In this document: positions 53,331 to 60,873 of the stretch, one piece after another | Numbering within the stretch: the stretch's first letter is position 1 | Layout of the letters: each line of letters opens with the position of its first letter | Assembly (NCBI RefSeq): GCF_003347515.1 | Contig: NZ_QEII01000314.1 | Location: forward strand, 118,510-182,509 | Direction of reading: 5' to 3' | Length of the DNA: 64,000 nt | Source of the DNA: Rhodoferax ferrireducens | GTDB lineage: Bacteria; Pseudomonadota; Gammaproteobacteria; Burkholderiales; Burkholderiaceae_C | The notes under the pieces: model-generated | What the model was told of the DNA's origin: nothing | Databases searched by the model: none | The model's input: only the letters and a program-made list of their open reading frames with translations | Position numbers and translations under genes: made by a program

Positions 53331-53344
53331 ATGACGCAGGTCAA
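53331..53344 (-). promoter_or_regulatory. FNR/Anr-type box upstream of ubiU
   Basis: On the minus strand the bases read TTGACCTGCGTCAT, one mismatch from the symmetric form of the FNR-family site (TTGAYNNNNRTCAA). If it works at -41.5, transcription would start near 53296 and leave a leader of about 80 bases before ubiU. This would place oxygen-independent ubiquinone synthesis under an oxygen sensor, as known for ubiUVT in other proteobacteria. Confidence 0.6.
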
Positions 53345-53392
53345 GCAAGTTGGAGTTAGACCACCCCAAGCTGGTTTGGCGGACGGTGGCGT

Positions 53393-53674
53393 TCAGCCGC
53401 AGCAGGCACCACCGGAACAACAACCACCGGCTGCGGCCTTGGCGCTCTTGCCGATCTCCACGCGCCAGACTTGCGGACCTTGCTCCAGGTAATTCCAGCT
53501 GAATTGGCCGGGCGAACGCATCTGGAATTGCGCATGCAGGGGCATGGGGTCATGGTCATTGACCAGCTCCAGGCTCTGGCCGGGCAGCAGGGACTCAAAG
53601 GTGCTGAAGATCAAGGAATGGCGCTGGGGCGGGGCGATTTGGCGGAGGTCAAGGGCGCTGGCGGATGCAGACAT
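53393..53674 (-). CDS. DUF2249 family protein
   Basis: Small 93-residue protein with the DUF2249 core (LDLRQIAPPQRHSLIFSTFE, ELVNDHDPMPLHAQF). The C-terminus is a short Ala/Gly/Cys tail, GGCCSGGACCG, with four cysteines that could hold metal or a persulfide. DUF2249 genes commonly accompany denitrification, NO-response and anaerobic-respiration genes, which suits the location upstream of ubiU on the same strand. Function is unknown. AAAGGATC precedes the ATG. Confidence 0.85.
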   Translation of the reverse strand: MSASASALDLRQIAPPQRHSLIFSTFESLLPGQSLELVNDHDPMPLHAQFQMRSPGQFSWNYLEQGPQVWRVEIGKSAKAAAGGCCSGGACCG

Positions 53675-53688
53675 GGAAGATCCTTTTA

Positions 53689-53765
53689 AAGATGTATAGT
53701 TAATGCCTGTTTAGTGTAGCCGCTTGATTCAGGCAAAGCAATGCGCTGAATGAATCTTTAACTAT
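53689..53765. promoter_or_regulatory. Dyad region before the DUF2249 gene
   Basis: ATAGTTAATGCCTG (53696-53709) finds its complement in two pieces: CAGGCA at 53730-53735 and TTAACTAT at 53758-53765. The left end, AAGATGTATAG at 53689-53699, also looks like one half of an NsrR nitric-oxide-sensor site, but the second half is poor. Either a regulator site or a leader fold. Confidence 0.3.
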
Positions 53766-53821
53766 CCGCTGAGCCCCGCCATGCCGCGTCGGCTTTTCAA
53801 GGTGAACGTGGGCACCTTGTC

Positions 53822-54469
53822 TCAGGGGGCGTATTTGGCAAGAAACACCCGCACATCGCGGAAATCTGCCAGGCGCTCGGTCAGTGTGTCGTGATCCCAG
53901 TCCCACCAGGCCGTGGCTTCAAGGGCTTCGGCAATCGCTCGCGGAAAGCGTTGGCGGATCACCCGGGCCGCGACGCCGCCAACGATGGCGTAGGGCGGCA
54001 CATCCTTGGTCACCACCGCGTTGCTGCCGACCACCGCGCCGTTGCCAATGCGCACGCCCGGCATGATGACGGCGCCGTGGCCGATCCAGGTGTCGTGGCC
54101 GATGACCACCCGTTGCCGGCGGCGCCATTCAAAGAACGCGGCATCGTCCTGCGCCGCCATGCCGTACATCGTGGGGCGGTAGGTGAAGTGGTGCAGCGTC
54201 GGATACTCCATGGGGTGAAAGCCCGGGTTGATGCGCACCATGGATGCGACGTTGGCGAACTTGCCGACGTCGGCCGACATCAGGTCGCAGTAAGGCTGGA
54301 CATACGCGTAGTCGTCGAGCAGGCAGTGGGCCATGTGCACCTGTTCGCCGACCTGGGTGTAGCGGCCGAAGCGGCAGTCGCGCACGACGGCGCTTGGCGC
54401 GAGTGTGGGGGCTGGCGCCAAGCGGACGGCAGGCGGCAGGTTGTAGGACTCAATGTGGGTGTAACTCAT
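53822..54469 (-). CDS. Hexapeptide-repeat acyltransferase of the phosphonate cluster
   Basis: 215-residue left-handed beta-helix protein of the transferase hexapeptide (CatB/Vat-like) type often found in C-P lyase operons. Hexapeptide repeats run through VRDCRFGRYTQVGEQVHMAH and IGHDTWIGHGAVIMPGVRIG then GNGAVVGSNAVVTKDV; the catalytic-type His is in NPGFHPMEYPTLHHFTY. It may acetylate aminoalkylphosphonates as PhnO does, but PhnO is an unrelated GNAT fold, so the role is inferred. It is the last gene downstream of phnM, after a 165-base gap that holds a hairpin repeat. Confidence 0.85.
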   Translation of the reverse strand: MSYTHIESYNLPPAVRLAPAPTLAPSAVVRDCRFGRYTQVGEQVHMAHCLLDDYAYVQPYCDLMSADVGKFANVASMVRINPGFHPMEYPTLHHFTYRPTMYGMAAQDDAAFFEWRRRQRVVIGHDTWIGHGAVIMPGVRIGNGAVVGSNAVVTKDVPPYAIVGGVAARVIRQRFPRAIAEALEATAWWDWDHDTLTERLADFRDVRVFLAKYAP

Positions 54470-54525
54470 GGCAGATCCTCTTCAAATTCAGGGAACTTCT
54501 ATGACTCCGTCGTTGCGAGCAGTTC

Positions 54526-54590
54526 CGTTATGGCGAACGTAGCGCGGCGATCCATGACCCCTGGATTGCAGCGCTACGCTCGCAATGACG
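54526..54590. repeat. Long-stem hairpin repeat, copy 3
   Basis: 65 bases, same size as copy 2, with a few arm mismatches (left arm CGTTATGGCGAACGTAGCGC; right arm ends GCTCGCAATGACG). A half copy (CCGTCGTTGCGAGC) precedes it at about 54507-54520, as at copy 1. It lies between phnM and the hexapeptide transferase gene. Confidence 0.8.
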
Positions 54591-54634
54591 GAGCGGGAAG
54601 GTGTATCGCGCCCTTATTCTCCTTCCCGGCGGCT

Positions 54635-55777
54635 TCAGAAGGCGCGTTTGCCGCCAAGCCAGGTCTCGATCACCATCGGCATGCCGGCGCGGTTCATGCG
54701 CACGCGCAGCAGGTCGGCGCGCTGGCCCACCGCCACGTCGCCGCGGTCCTGCAGACCAATGGCGCGCGCCGGGTTGCGCGTCACGGTGCGCACCGCCTTG
54801 GGCAGCGTCCACTGTTCCAGACCGCCCAGCATGAAGGTGGCCAGCAGCAGGCTGCTCGGCACATAGTCGGACGAGAAGATGTCCAGCAAGTCGCACTGTG
54901 CCAGCTCGGCGGCCGACACGTTGCCCGAATGCGAGCCGCCCTTCACCATATTGGGCCCGCCCATGACGATGGCCATGCCGGCGTCGCGCGCTGCCTGCGC
55001 CGCTGCCAGCGTGGTTGGGAACTCCGATATGCCCACACCCTCCTGGATGGCGAGCTGCACGTCGCTGAGCAAGGTGTCGTCGTGACTCGCCAGGGGTATC
55101 GCGCGCGCCCGGCTGGCCTGGACGATGGCCTGGCGGTGCGGCAGCGAATAGGCCTGCTGGTCGGCCCTGCGCTGGGCGACCATGGCATCGAACTCTTCGG
55201 TGTTGTAGCGCCCGTTGCGTTCGGAATAGCGGCGGTAGCTTTTGAGGTCGCGCCATTGGCGCTGGCCCGGCGTGTGGTCCATCACGCTGATGAGTTTGAG
55301 CAGCGGGTCGTCAACGTACTGGTTAAAAACCTCCATGATGTCCGGTGCCGAGATCTCGCAGCGCAGGTGCAGCAGGTGTTCGACACGCATCAGCCCTTCG
55401 TCGCGGCACTGGTGCAAGGCGGCAATAGAGGTGTGCTGGGTCTGGCAGCGGGGTCCGCCTTCATCGAGGTCGCCGACCACGACCGAATCCAGCACGGTGG
55501 TGATACCGGCCGCTGCGCATTGCGCGTCATGCACCAGCATGGCCGAGTGGGCATTCCACAGCACGCCGGGGCGGGGTGACAGGTGTTTCTCCAGGTTGTC
55601 GGTGTGCAGCTCCACCAAGCCGGGCAGCAACCAGTCGCCAGCCCAGTCTTCGGCACCCGGCACCGAGGTGTCGCCGGGGTCCACGCGGCGGATGAGGCCG
55701 TCTTCAAGCACCACCGTGCCGGTGAATTCTTCGGCGGCCGTGACGATGCGGGCGTTGCGGAAAATGCGTTGTTTCAT
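54635..55777 (-). CDS. phnM: Alpha-D-ribose 1-methylphosphonate 5-triphosphate diphosphatase
   Basis: Amidohydrolase-fold enzyme that removes pyrophosphate from the triphosphate product of PhnGHIL; 380 residues. The metal motif is LPGLVELHTDNLEKH, with further ligands in PLASHDDTLLSDV and FSSDYVPSSLL. ATG 55777 has AAGGAAC before it; the longer frame upstream is unrelated. It begins 19 bases after the phnL stop. Confidence 0.95.
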   Translation of the reverse strand: MKQRIFRNARIVTAAEEFTGTVVLEDGLIRRVDPGDTSVPGAEDWAGDWLLPGLVELHTDNLEKHLSPRPGVLWNAHSAMLVHDAQCAAAGITTVLDSVVVGDLDEGGPRCQTQHTSIAALHQCRDEGLMRVEHLLHLRCEISAPDIMEVFNQYVDDPLLKLISVMDHTPGQRQWRDLKSYRRYSERNGRYNTEEFDAMVAQRRADQQAYSLPHRQAIVQASRARAIPLASHDDTLLSDVQLAIQEGVGISEFPTTLAAAQAARDAGMAIVMGGPNMVKGGSHSGNVSAAELAQCDLLDIFSSDYVPSSLLLATFMLGGLEQWTLPKAVRTVTRNPARAIGLQDRGDVAVGQRADLLRVRMNRAGMPMVIETWLGGKRAF

Positions 55778-55796
55778 ACAAAAAGTTCCTTGAAAT

Positions 55797-56495
55797 TCAA
55801 ATAGGGTTTTGGTGCTGCTCGACGTCAAAGCAATGCGTGGCCACGGCCTCGCGCACTTCGTCGTCATGAAAAATGCCGACGATGGCAGAGCCCTGCGCGC
55901 GTGCCGTGCGGATCAGCTCCACCACCACGCGCCGGTTGTCGGCGTCGAGTGAGGCGGTGGGTTCGTCCAGCAGCAGCACCGGCGGCGCGGTGATCATGCC
56001 GTGGGCGATGTTGACGCGCTGCTGCTCGCCGCCTGAGAAGGTGGCCGGTGGCAGATGCCACAGATGCTCGTGCAGGTTCAGGCGTTTCAGCCACTGCGCG
56101 GCTTGCCTGCGGGCCTCCTCGGCGCCCACGCCCAGACGGCGTAGCGGATCGGCCACGATGTCGAGTGTCGAAACCCGCGGAATGACGCGCAGGAACTGTG
56201 AGACATAACCCAGGGTGCGGCGGCGCACCTCAAACACCTCGCGCGGCGCGGCGCCCGACAGGCTGACCCAATCGCCCAGATGGCGAATGCGCACGTCGCC
56301 GCTGCTGGCGCCGTAGTTGCCATACAGGCAGCGCAGCAAGGAGCTTTTGCCGCTGCCGGAATGCCCGGTCAGGGCCAGGCATTCACCGGGGCGCACGCTT
56401 AAATCAATGCCGGCAAACACCGGCAGTTGCAGGCCGCCGCGTCCGTGCAGCGTGAATGTCTTGGACAGGCAAAGAGTTTTTATGAGAGCGGTCAT
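55797..56495 (-). CDS. phnL: C-P lyase subunit PhnL, ABC-type ATPase
   Basis: ABC-family ATPase that helps PhnI form ribose 1-alkylphosphonate 5-triphosphate; 232 residues. Walker A GHSGSGKSSLLRCL, signature FSGGEQQRVNIAHGM, Walker B VLLLDEPTASLD. No membrane partner exists; PhnK and PhnL belong to the soluble C-P lyase machinery. Start 56495 overlaps phnK as ATGA. Confidence 0.94.
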   Translation of the reverse strand: MTALIKTLCLSKTFTLHGRGGLQLPVFAGIDLSVRPGECLALTGHSGSGKSSLLRCLYGNYGASSGDVRIRHLGDWVSLSGAAPREVFEVRRRTLGYVSQFLRVIPRVSTLDIVADPLRRLGVGAEEARRQAAQWLKRLNLHEHLWHLPPATFSGGEQQRVNIAHGMITAPPVLLLDEPTASLDADNRRVVVELIRTARAQGSAIVGIFHDDEVREAVATHCFDVEQHQNPI

Positions 56496-57364
56496 GGCGT
56501 CAGTACCGAGGAAACAAGCAGTTGGGTATAGGGATGCTGGGGGTCGTCCAGCACGCGGTCGGTCAGGCCCTGCTCGACCACGCAACCGTCTTTCATGACC
56601 AGCATGCGTTGCGCCAGCAGCCGCGCCACCGCCAGGTCGTGCGTGACCACCACGGCTGCCAGTTGCAACTCGTCCACCAGCTCGCGCAGCAGGTCCAGCA
56701 GCCGCGCCTGCACCGACACGTCCAGGCCGGTCGTGGGTTCGTCCATGAACACCAGGCGCGGATGCGTCACCAGGTTGCGGGCAATCTGCAGGCGCTGCTG
56801 CATGCCGCCGGAGTAGGTGCCGGGCAGGTCGTCAATGCGGCCGGTGTCGAGCTCCACGCGCTGCATCCAGGAGAGCGCCTCGCTGCGCAGCTGGCCGTAG
56901 TGCCTGGCGCCCAGTGCCATCAGCCGCTCGCCGACATTGGCACCGCCCGAAACATTCATGCGCAGGCCGTCTCTGGCATGCTGCTCAACAAAACCCCAAT
57001 CGGTGCGCGCCAGCCAGCGCAGGCGCGCCTCCGACAACTCCGCCAGGTCCAGCAAACCGGCGGACTCGTTCCCGGACTCGGCGCGCACGTCGTAATGCAC
57101 CGAACCTTCATCGCAGGCATGTCGCGCCGCCAGCAGGCGCAAGAGCGTGCTCTTGCCGGAACCGGACTCCCCCACCACCGCCAGCACCTCGCCCGGATAG
57201 AGGTCAAAACTCACATCACGGCAGGCCCAGCGCGGCTGGCCCTGGTGCACAAAGGCCTTACCGGCCTGGCGCACCGACAGCAGCACGGGCGGGATCACTC
57301 GCGTAGCTTCGTGCTGCGCACTGCGGTGCGAGTTGGCTTGGGGGCGGCCCGGCACGGCGCTCAT
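56492..57364 (-). CDS. phnK: C-P lyase subunit PhnK, ABC-type ATPase
   Basis: ABC-type subunit that docks on PhnJ in the C-P lyase core; 290 residues. Walker A VGESGSGKSTLLRLLAA, signature YSGGMQQRLQIARNL, Walker B LVFMDEPTTGLD, and QHARDGLRMNVSGGANVGER, a PhnK hallmark. The first ~27 residues (MSAVPGRPQANSHRSAQHEA) have no counterpart in E. coli PhnK (252 residues); their DNA resembles, in reverse orientation, the repeat text at 7740-7835. ATGA overlap with phnJ. Confidence 0.94.
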   Translation of the reverse strand: MSAVPGRPQANSHRSAQHEATRVIPPVLLSVRQAGKAFVHQGQPRWACRDVSFDLYPGEVLAVVGESGSGKSTLLRLLAARHACDEGSVHYDVRAESGNESAGLLDLAELSEARLRWLARTDWGFVEQHARDGLRMNVSGGANVGERLMALGARHYGQLRSEALSWMQRVELDTGRIDDLPGTYSGGMQQRLQIARNLVTHPRLVFMDEPTTGLDVSVQARLLDLLRELVDELQLAAVVVTHDLAVARLLAQRMLVMKDGCVVEQGLTDRVLDDPQHPYTQLLVSSVLTP

Positions 57365-58284
57365 GCAGCCTCCTGTTCGCTCGGCATCGCCGTGTCAATT
57401 GAAGTGGCCAGCACATCGCGCAAAGTCACCGCCTGCTGCGTGCCCACATGGCCGGCCTCGCGCCGTTCCTCGCAATAGTCGCTGTCGGAACACACAAACA
57501 AGCGGCTGCCGGCGTCGTCCACGATCATCTCGTCGAGGTAACTCTCGCTCGCGCCACACAGCGCGCAGGCATGCTCCCAGCGCTGCACCTCAAACGGGTG
57601 GTCCTCAAAGTCCAGGCTGCGCACGACGGTGTAAGGCGGGATGGCATACAGGCGCTTTTCACGCCCGGCGCCAAAGAGTTGCAGGGCGGCATTCATGTGC
57701 ATCTTGGGGTTGTCGAATTTGGGGATGGGCGAGGGCGACATCAGGTAACGCTCGTTCACCATTACCGGGTAGTCGTAGGCGCGCGAGATGGCGCCGAGCT
57801 GCGCGATGTCCTCGTACAGGCGCACATGCATCAGGCCGTATTCGCTTAACGCGTGCATCTTGATGGTCTCGCGCCGGCTCGGCTCCAGCCGGGACATGGG
57901 CTCGGGCATGGGTACCTGGTAGACCAGAATTTGTGACTCGGTCAGCGGCGCCTCCGGGATGCGGTGTCGGGTCTGGATCAGCGTCGCGTCCCGCGTTTTT
58001 TCGGTCGTGGCCACGCCGGTGGTGCGGGCAAAAAAGCGCCGGATGTTGACCGCGTTGGTGGTGTCGTCCGCGCCCTGGTCGATGACCTTGAGCACGTCGG
58101 GCCGACCGATGATGCTGGCCGTGATTTGCACGCCGCCGGTGCCCCAGCCGTAGGCGAAAGGCATCTCGCGCGAGCCGAAAGGCACCTGGTAGCCCGGTAC
58201 CGCTACGGCCTTGAGTAGGGCGCGTCGGATGCGCTTCTTGGTGCGCTCGTCCAGAAAAGCAAAGTTGTAGTTCTGATTCATCAT
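57361..58284 (-). CDS. phnJ: Alpha-D-ribose 1-methylphosphonate 5-phosphate C-P lyase
   Basis: Radical-SAM-type enzyme that breaks the carbon-phosphorus bond; 307 residues. Its four cysteines Cys240, Cys243, Cys265 and Cys271 (HACALCG; FVCSDSDYC) match E. coli PhnJ C241/C244/C266/C272 in spacing; three hold the [4Fe-4S] cluster and one takes part in the radical step. The N-terminal NYNFAFLDERTKKRIRRALL and GYQVPFGSREMPFAYGWGTG are diagnostic. ATGA overlaps with phnI and phnK. Confidence 0.97.
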   Translation of the reverse strand: MMNQNYNFAFLDERTKKRIRRALLKAVAVPGYQVPFGSREMPFAYGWGTGGVQITASIIGRPDVLKVIDQGADDTTNAVNIRRFFARTTGVATTEKTRDATLIQTRHRIPEAPLTESQILVYQVPMPEPMSRLEPSRRETIKMHALSEYGLMHVRLYEDIAQLGAISRAYDYPVMVNERYLMSPSPIPKFDNPKMHMNAALQLFGAGREKRLYAIPPYTVVRSLDFEDHPFEVQRWEHACALCGASESYLDEMIVDDAGSRLFVCSDSDYCEERREAGHVGTQQAVTLRDVLATSIDTAMPSEQEAA

Positions 58285-59447
58285 GCTGCATCCTGCTGAG
58301 TCGCGGTGAAAGGAGTGACGCTGTCGAGCGCCGCCTTGGCCGCCTCAGCGTGGGCCACGCGCAGCTTGCGCACCAGCTCCAGTTCGGCCTGAAAGTCCAC
58401 GTAGTGCGGCAGCTTCAAGTGCTGCACAAAACCCGAGGCCTCGACGTTGTCGGCATGCGACAGCACAAACTCCTCGTCCTGCGCCGGGGCCACGCGTGGC
58501 TCGCCCAGCTCGTCGGCGCGCAGCGCGCGGTCCACCAGCGCCATGGCCATGGTCTTGCGTTCGGCGCCGCCAAAGGCCAGGCCATAACCCTGGGTGAACT
58601 GCGGCGGCAGCTCGCGGCTGCCGCTGAACTGGTTGATCATCTGGCACTCGGTGACCTCCAGGTCGCCAATGTCGATGGCGAAGCCCAGCTCGTCTGGCAC
58701 CAGTTCCACACTGACAAAACCGCGCCGGATTTCGCCCGCGAACGGGTGTGAATTGGCATAGCCGCGCTGGGTCGAGTAGCCCATGGCCAGCAGCCAGCCT
58801 TCGTCACCACGAGCCAACGCCTGCAGGCGCAGGGCCCGGTCGGCCGGAAACATCAAAGGCTCGCGGGTCAGGTCGCCCGGTGGCGCCGCGTCAAAAGCTT
58901 GTGGTGTTTCCAGCAGGCCTTCGCGCGCCAGCAGCTCGTTGATGCGGGGCACGGTGACAGGTCCTGATACGGTCTGCGCTTGTTCGCCAGCCTGCGTGTG
59001 CTTGCTGAGTTCATCGGGCGCGCTGTCGGCGTCCTCACCTTCCGCCAGCAGCGCAAAGTCGAGCAGGCGCTGGGTGTAGTCGTAGGTCGGCCCGAGCAGC
59101 TGGCCGCCCGGCACCTCCTTGAACGTGGCCGAGATGCGCCGCACCAGCGCGATGCGCGCCGTGTCCAGCGGCTCGCTGTAACCCAGGCGCGGCAAGGTGG
59201 TGCGGTAGGCGCGCAACAAAAATATTGCTTCCATCAGGTCGCCGCTGGCCTGCTTGATGGCCAGCGCCGCCAGTTCCGGGTCATACAGAGAGCCTTCGCT
59301 CATGACCCGGTCCACCGCCAGCGAGAGCTGCGCGCGGATCTGTGCCACCGACAACTCGGCAATGACGGTGTCGCCGCGGCGCTGTGTCTCCAGCAGGCGC
59401 CAGGAGCTTTCAATCGCGGCGGCGCCGCCTTTCACTGCAACATACAT
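58281..59447 (-). CDS. phnI: C-P lyase core subunit PhnI (nucleosidase-like)
   Basis: Subunit that, with PhnG, PhnH and PhnL, displaces adenine of ATP by phosphonate; 388 residues. Start ATG 59447 has AAGGAG at a good distance; the longer open frame is spurious. Family text: MYVAVKGGAAAIESSWRLLE, LPRLGYSEPLDTARIALVRR, GYSTQRGYANSHPFAGEIRR, EVTECQMINQFSG. It starts 1 base past the phnH stop. Confidence 0.96.
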   Translation of the reverse strand: MYVAVKGGAAAIESSWRLLETQRRGDTVIAELSVAQIRAQLSLAVDRVMSEGSLYDPELAALAIKQASGDLMEAIFLLRAYRTTLPRLGYSEPLDTARIALVRRISATFKEVPGGQLLGPTYDYTQRLLDFALLAEGEDADSAPDELSKHTQAGEQAQTVSGPVTVPRINELLAREGLLETPQAFDAAPPGDLTREPLMFPADRALRLQALARGDEGWLLAMGYSTQRGYANSHPFAGEIRRGFVSVELVPDELGFAIDIGDLEVTECQMINQFSGSRELPPQFTQGYGLAFGGAERKTMAMALVDRALRADELGEPRVAPAQDEEFVLSHADNVEASGFVQHLKLPHYVDFQAELELVRKLRVAHAEAAKAALDSVTPFTATQQDAA

Positions 59448-59448
59448 A

Positions 59449-60048
59449 TCAGACTCCTTGCAATCGACGAACCCGCGTCGTGCGCGGCAGGCCCAGCGCG
59501 TTCTCGCCGCAGGTAAAAACAATGTCCACACCCTGCGGGAACGCCGCGTGGTTGGCTTGCCACTGCGCCCAGAAATTGGCCGGCAGCCCTTGCAGACCGA
59601 CGCGCTGCACGTCCTGAATGCCGGGGCCGCGCCATTCCAGCGCTGGGCCACCGGCCAGGCCGGGCAGTTCGATCAGCACGGTGCTGGAAAACTCGGGCGC
59701 CGCCGCTGTGCCTGCCGCGAAGTCGCTCAGTGCGAATCCCTGGTCGATGTCGGTGAACACCGCAAAACTGGCCGTATCCGGCCGCTCGGCGAGTCCCGCG
59801 CCAGTGTGAAAGCGCAGCCAGTGCTGCAGGCACGCATCCGCCTGCTGCCACCAGACCGGGGTTTCGTCGTCGCTCAGGCTAAGCAGCAGCCGGGCCAGCG
59901 CGCCGCCCAGTGCCACATCGGGCAGAGCCGGGCCGATGGTGCGGACTTGTCCCGGTCGCGCCAGCGCATCGAGCACCGCGCGAAACGCCAGCTGGCTGTC
60001 ATGCACGTCGTCCGGCAGACCAGGTGCCAGGGTGTGTGCGCTATTCAT
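59449..60048 (-). CDS. phnH: C-P lyase core subunit PhnH
   Basis: Core subunit without known catalytic residues, 199 residues; stabilises the PhnGHIJ complex. The text DDVHDSQLAFRAVLDALARP near the N-terminus and ALEWRGPGIQDVQRVGLQGL then FWAQWQANHAAFPQGVDIVF are typical of PhnH. It overlaps the phnG stop as ATGA, with GAGGTGAG before the start. Confidence 0.94.
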   Translation of the reverse strand: MNSAHTLAPGLPDDVHDSQLAFRAVLDALARPGQVRTIGPALPDVALGGALARLLLSLSDDETPVWWQQADACLQHWLRFHTGAGLAERPDTASFAVFTDIDQGFALSDFAAGTAAAPEFSSTVLIELPGLAGGPALEWRGPGIQDVQRVGLQGLPANFWAQWQANHAAFPQGVDIVFTCGENALGLPRTTRVRRLQGV

Positions 60049-60509
60049 GCCTCACCTCGCACGAAGGTGAAAAATTCGACTTTGGAGCCCGCCACGTCGT
60101 GCTGCTTTTTTGCCCGGGCCTGGGCCTGCGCCAGAGCCAGCGGCGCGATCAGGGTGCGCTGCAAGTCGTCGTGATGCTGCGGGTCCTGCAGCAGGGCGTC
60201 AAACAGTGCCGCCAGCTCAGCCCGGCGCTTGTCGCGGCCCAGCGCATAGGACACGCCCAGCGGGCCATCGCCCAGGCGCACGGCGCAGCGGACCACGCTG
60301 GCCTCGCCCAGGTTGAACGGGTTGCCGGTGCCGCCGACGCGCCCGCGCAGCATCACCATGCCAATTTCGGGCGGTCGCACGGGTTGCACCGGCGGCCATG
60401 CGCCCGCTGCCGGCGCCATCGCCTCCAGTTGGGCCAGGGTCGCGCGCGCCAGCACGGCCAGCCAGGCCGGTCGCGCGGGGTTGTCGCTAGTTCGGGTGTC
60501 GCTTGTCAT
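60045..60509 (-). CDS. phnG: C-P lyase core subunit PhnG
   Basis: 154-residue core subunit, first gene of the minus-strand phn operon. Typical PhnG stretches: RPAWLAVLARATLAQLEAM, VRPPEIGMVMLRGRVGGTGN, FNLGEASVVRCAVRL and GVSYALGRDKRRAELAALFD. The region before the ATG has no good ribosome site, but a GTCTA-containing motif like the one next to phnF lies 3-15 bases upstream. Confidence 0.94.
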   Translation of the reverse strand: MTSDTRTSDNPARPAWLAVLARATLAQLEAMAPAAGAWPPVQPVRPPEIGMVMLRGRVGGTGNPFNLGEASVVRCAVRLGDGPLGVSYALGRDKRRAELAALFDALLQDPQHHDDLQRTLIAPLALAQAQARAKKQHDVAGSKVEFFTFVRGEA

Positions 60510-60511
60510 GC

Positions 60512-60524
60512 AGAGGTCTAGAGC
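60512..60524. promoter_or_regulatory. Candidate PhnF operator next to phnG
   Basis: AGAGGTCTAGAGC, two bases before the phnG start codon. It shares AGRNGTCTA with the sites at 60774 and 60865. Known PhnF operators in mycobacteria are GTCTA/TAGAC-type short palindromes; equivalence here is inferred. Confidence 0.4.
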
Positions 60525-60680
60525 AGTCCGTTAAGTTGGAAATCGACGCACAGTGGTGGGAACACCGTTGTGCCAGCCAGTGCGTAGTTGACTTGCTCAA
60601 CATGAAAGATTTGTGACATTCCAACCAGGCCGGTGCACGTCGCCCCATCCGCCACGCCGCATGGGTCTGTGGTGTTGAAG

Positions 60681-60740
60681 TTGCTATTGTTTAGATAGCT
60701 GCTTGCGCTTATGGGACAGTGGCTACAGCCTGTTTTTATA
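60681..60740 (+). repeat. Dispersed intergenic repeat, copy 6
   Basis: Forward copy (TTGCTATTGTTTAGATAGCT, GCTTGCGCTTATG) with an imperfect hairpin end (GTGGCTACAGCC). It lies in the middle of the divergent phnG-phnF region. The rest of the 364-base region 60510-60873 holds only the three operator-like sites. Confidence 0.65.
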
Positions 60741-60773
60741 TAAATTTAATGCTCAAGGCCGGGTTTGTCATAC

Positions 60774-60786
60774 AGATGTCTAAATC
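60774..60786. promoter_or_regulatory. Candidate PhnF operator, middle site
   Basis: AGATGTCTAAATC, about 88-100 bases before phnF and in the same orientation as the phnG-proximal site. Confidence 0.35.
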
Positions 60787-60864
60787 AATCACTAAAGTGT
60801 TGAGCCAGCGCACAAGGGCCTGAGCCGGCGGTGCCAGGCAGACAGTTCACTTCACCGACAAAAA

Positions 60865-60873
60865 TAGACACCT
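60865..60873. promoter_or_regulatory. Candidate PhnF operator next to phnF
   Basis: TAGACACCT (reverse AGGTGTCTA) directly abuts the phnF ATG, so a bound repressor would block phnF translation start and transcription, giving autoregulation. Confidence 0.4.

Noticed and set aside
53891..55579. 562-codon plus-strand open frame across the hexapeptide transferase and phnM
   Set aside because: Shadow of two well-supported minus-strand genes; composition is repetitive His/Val/Arg/Gly text with no domain.
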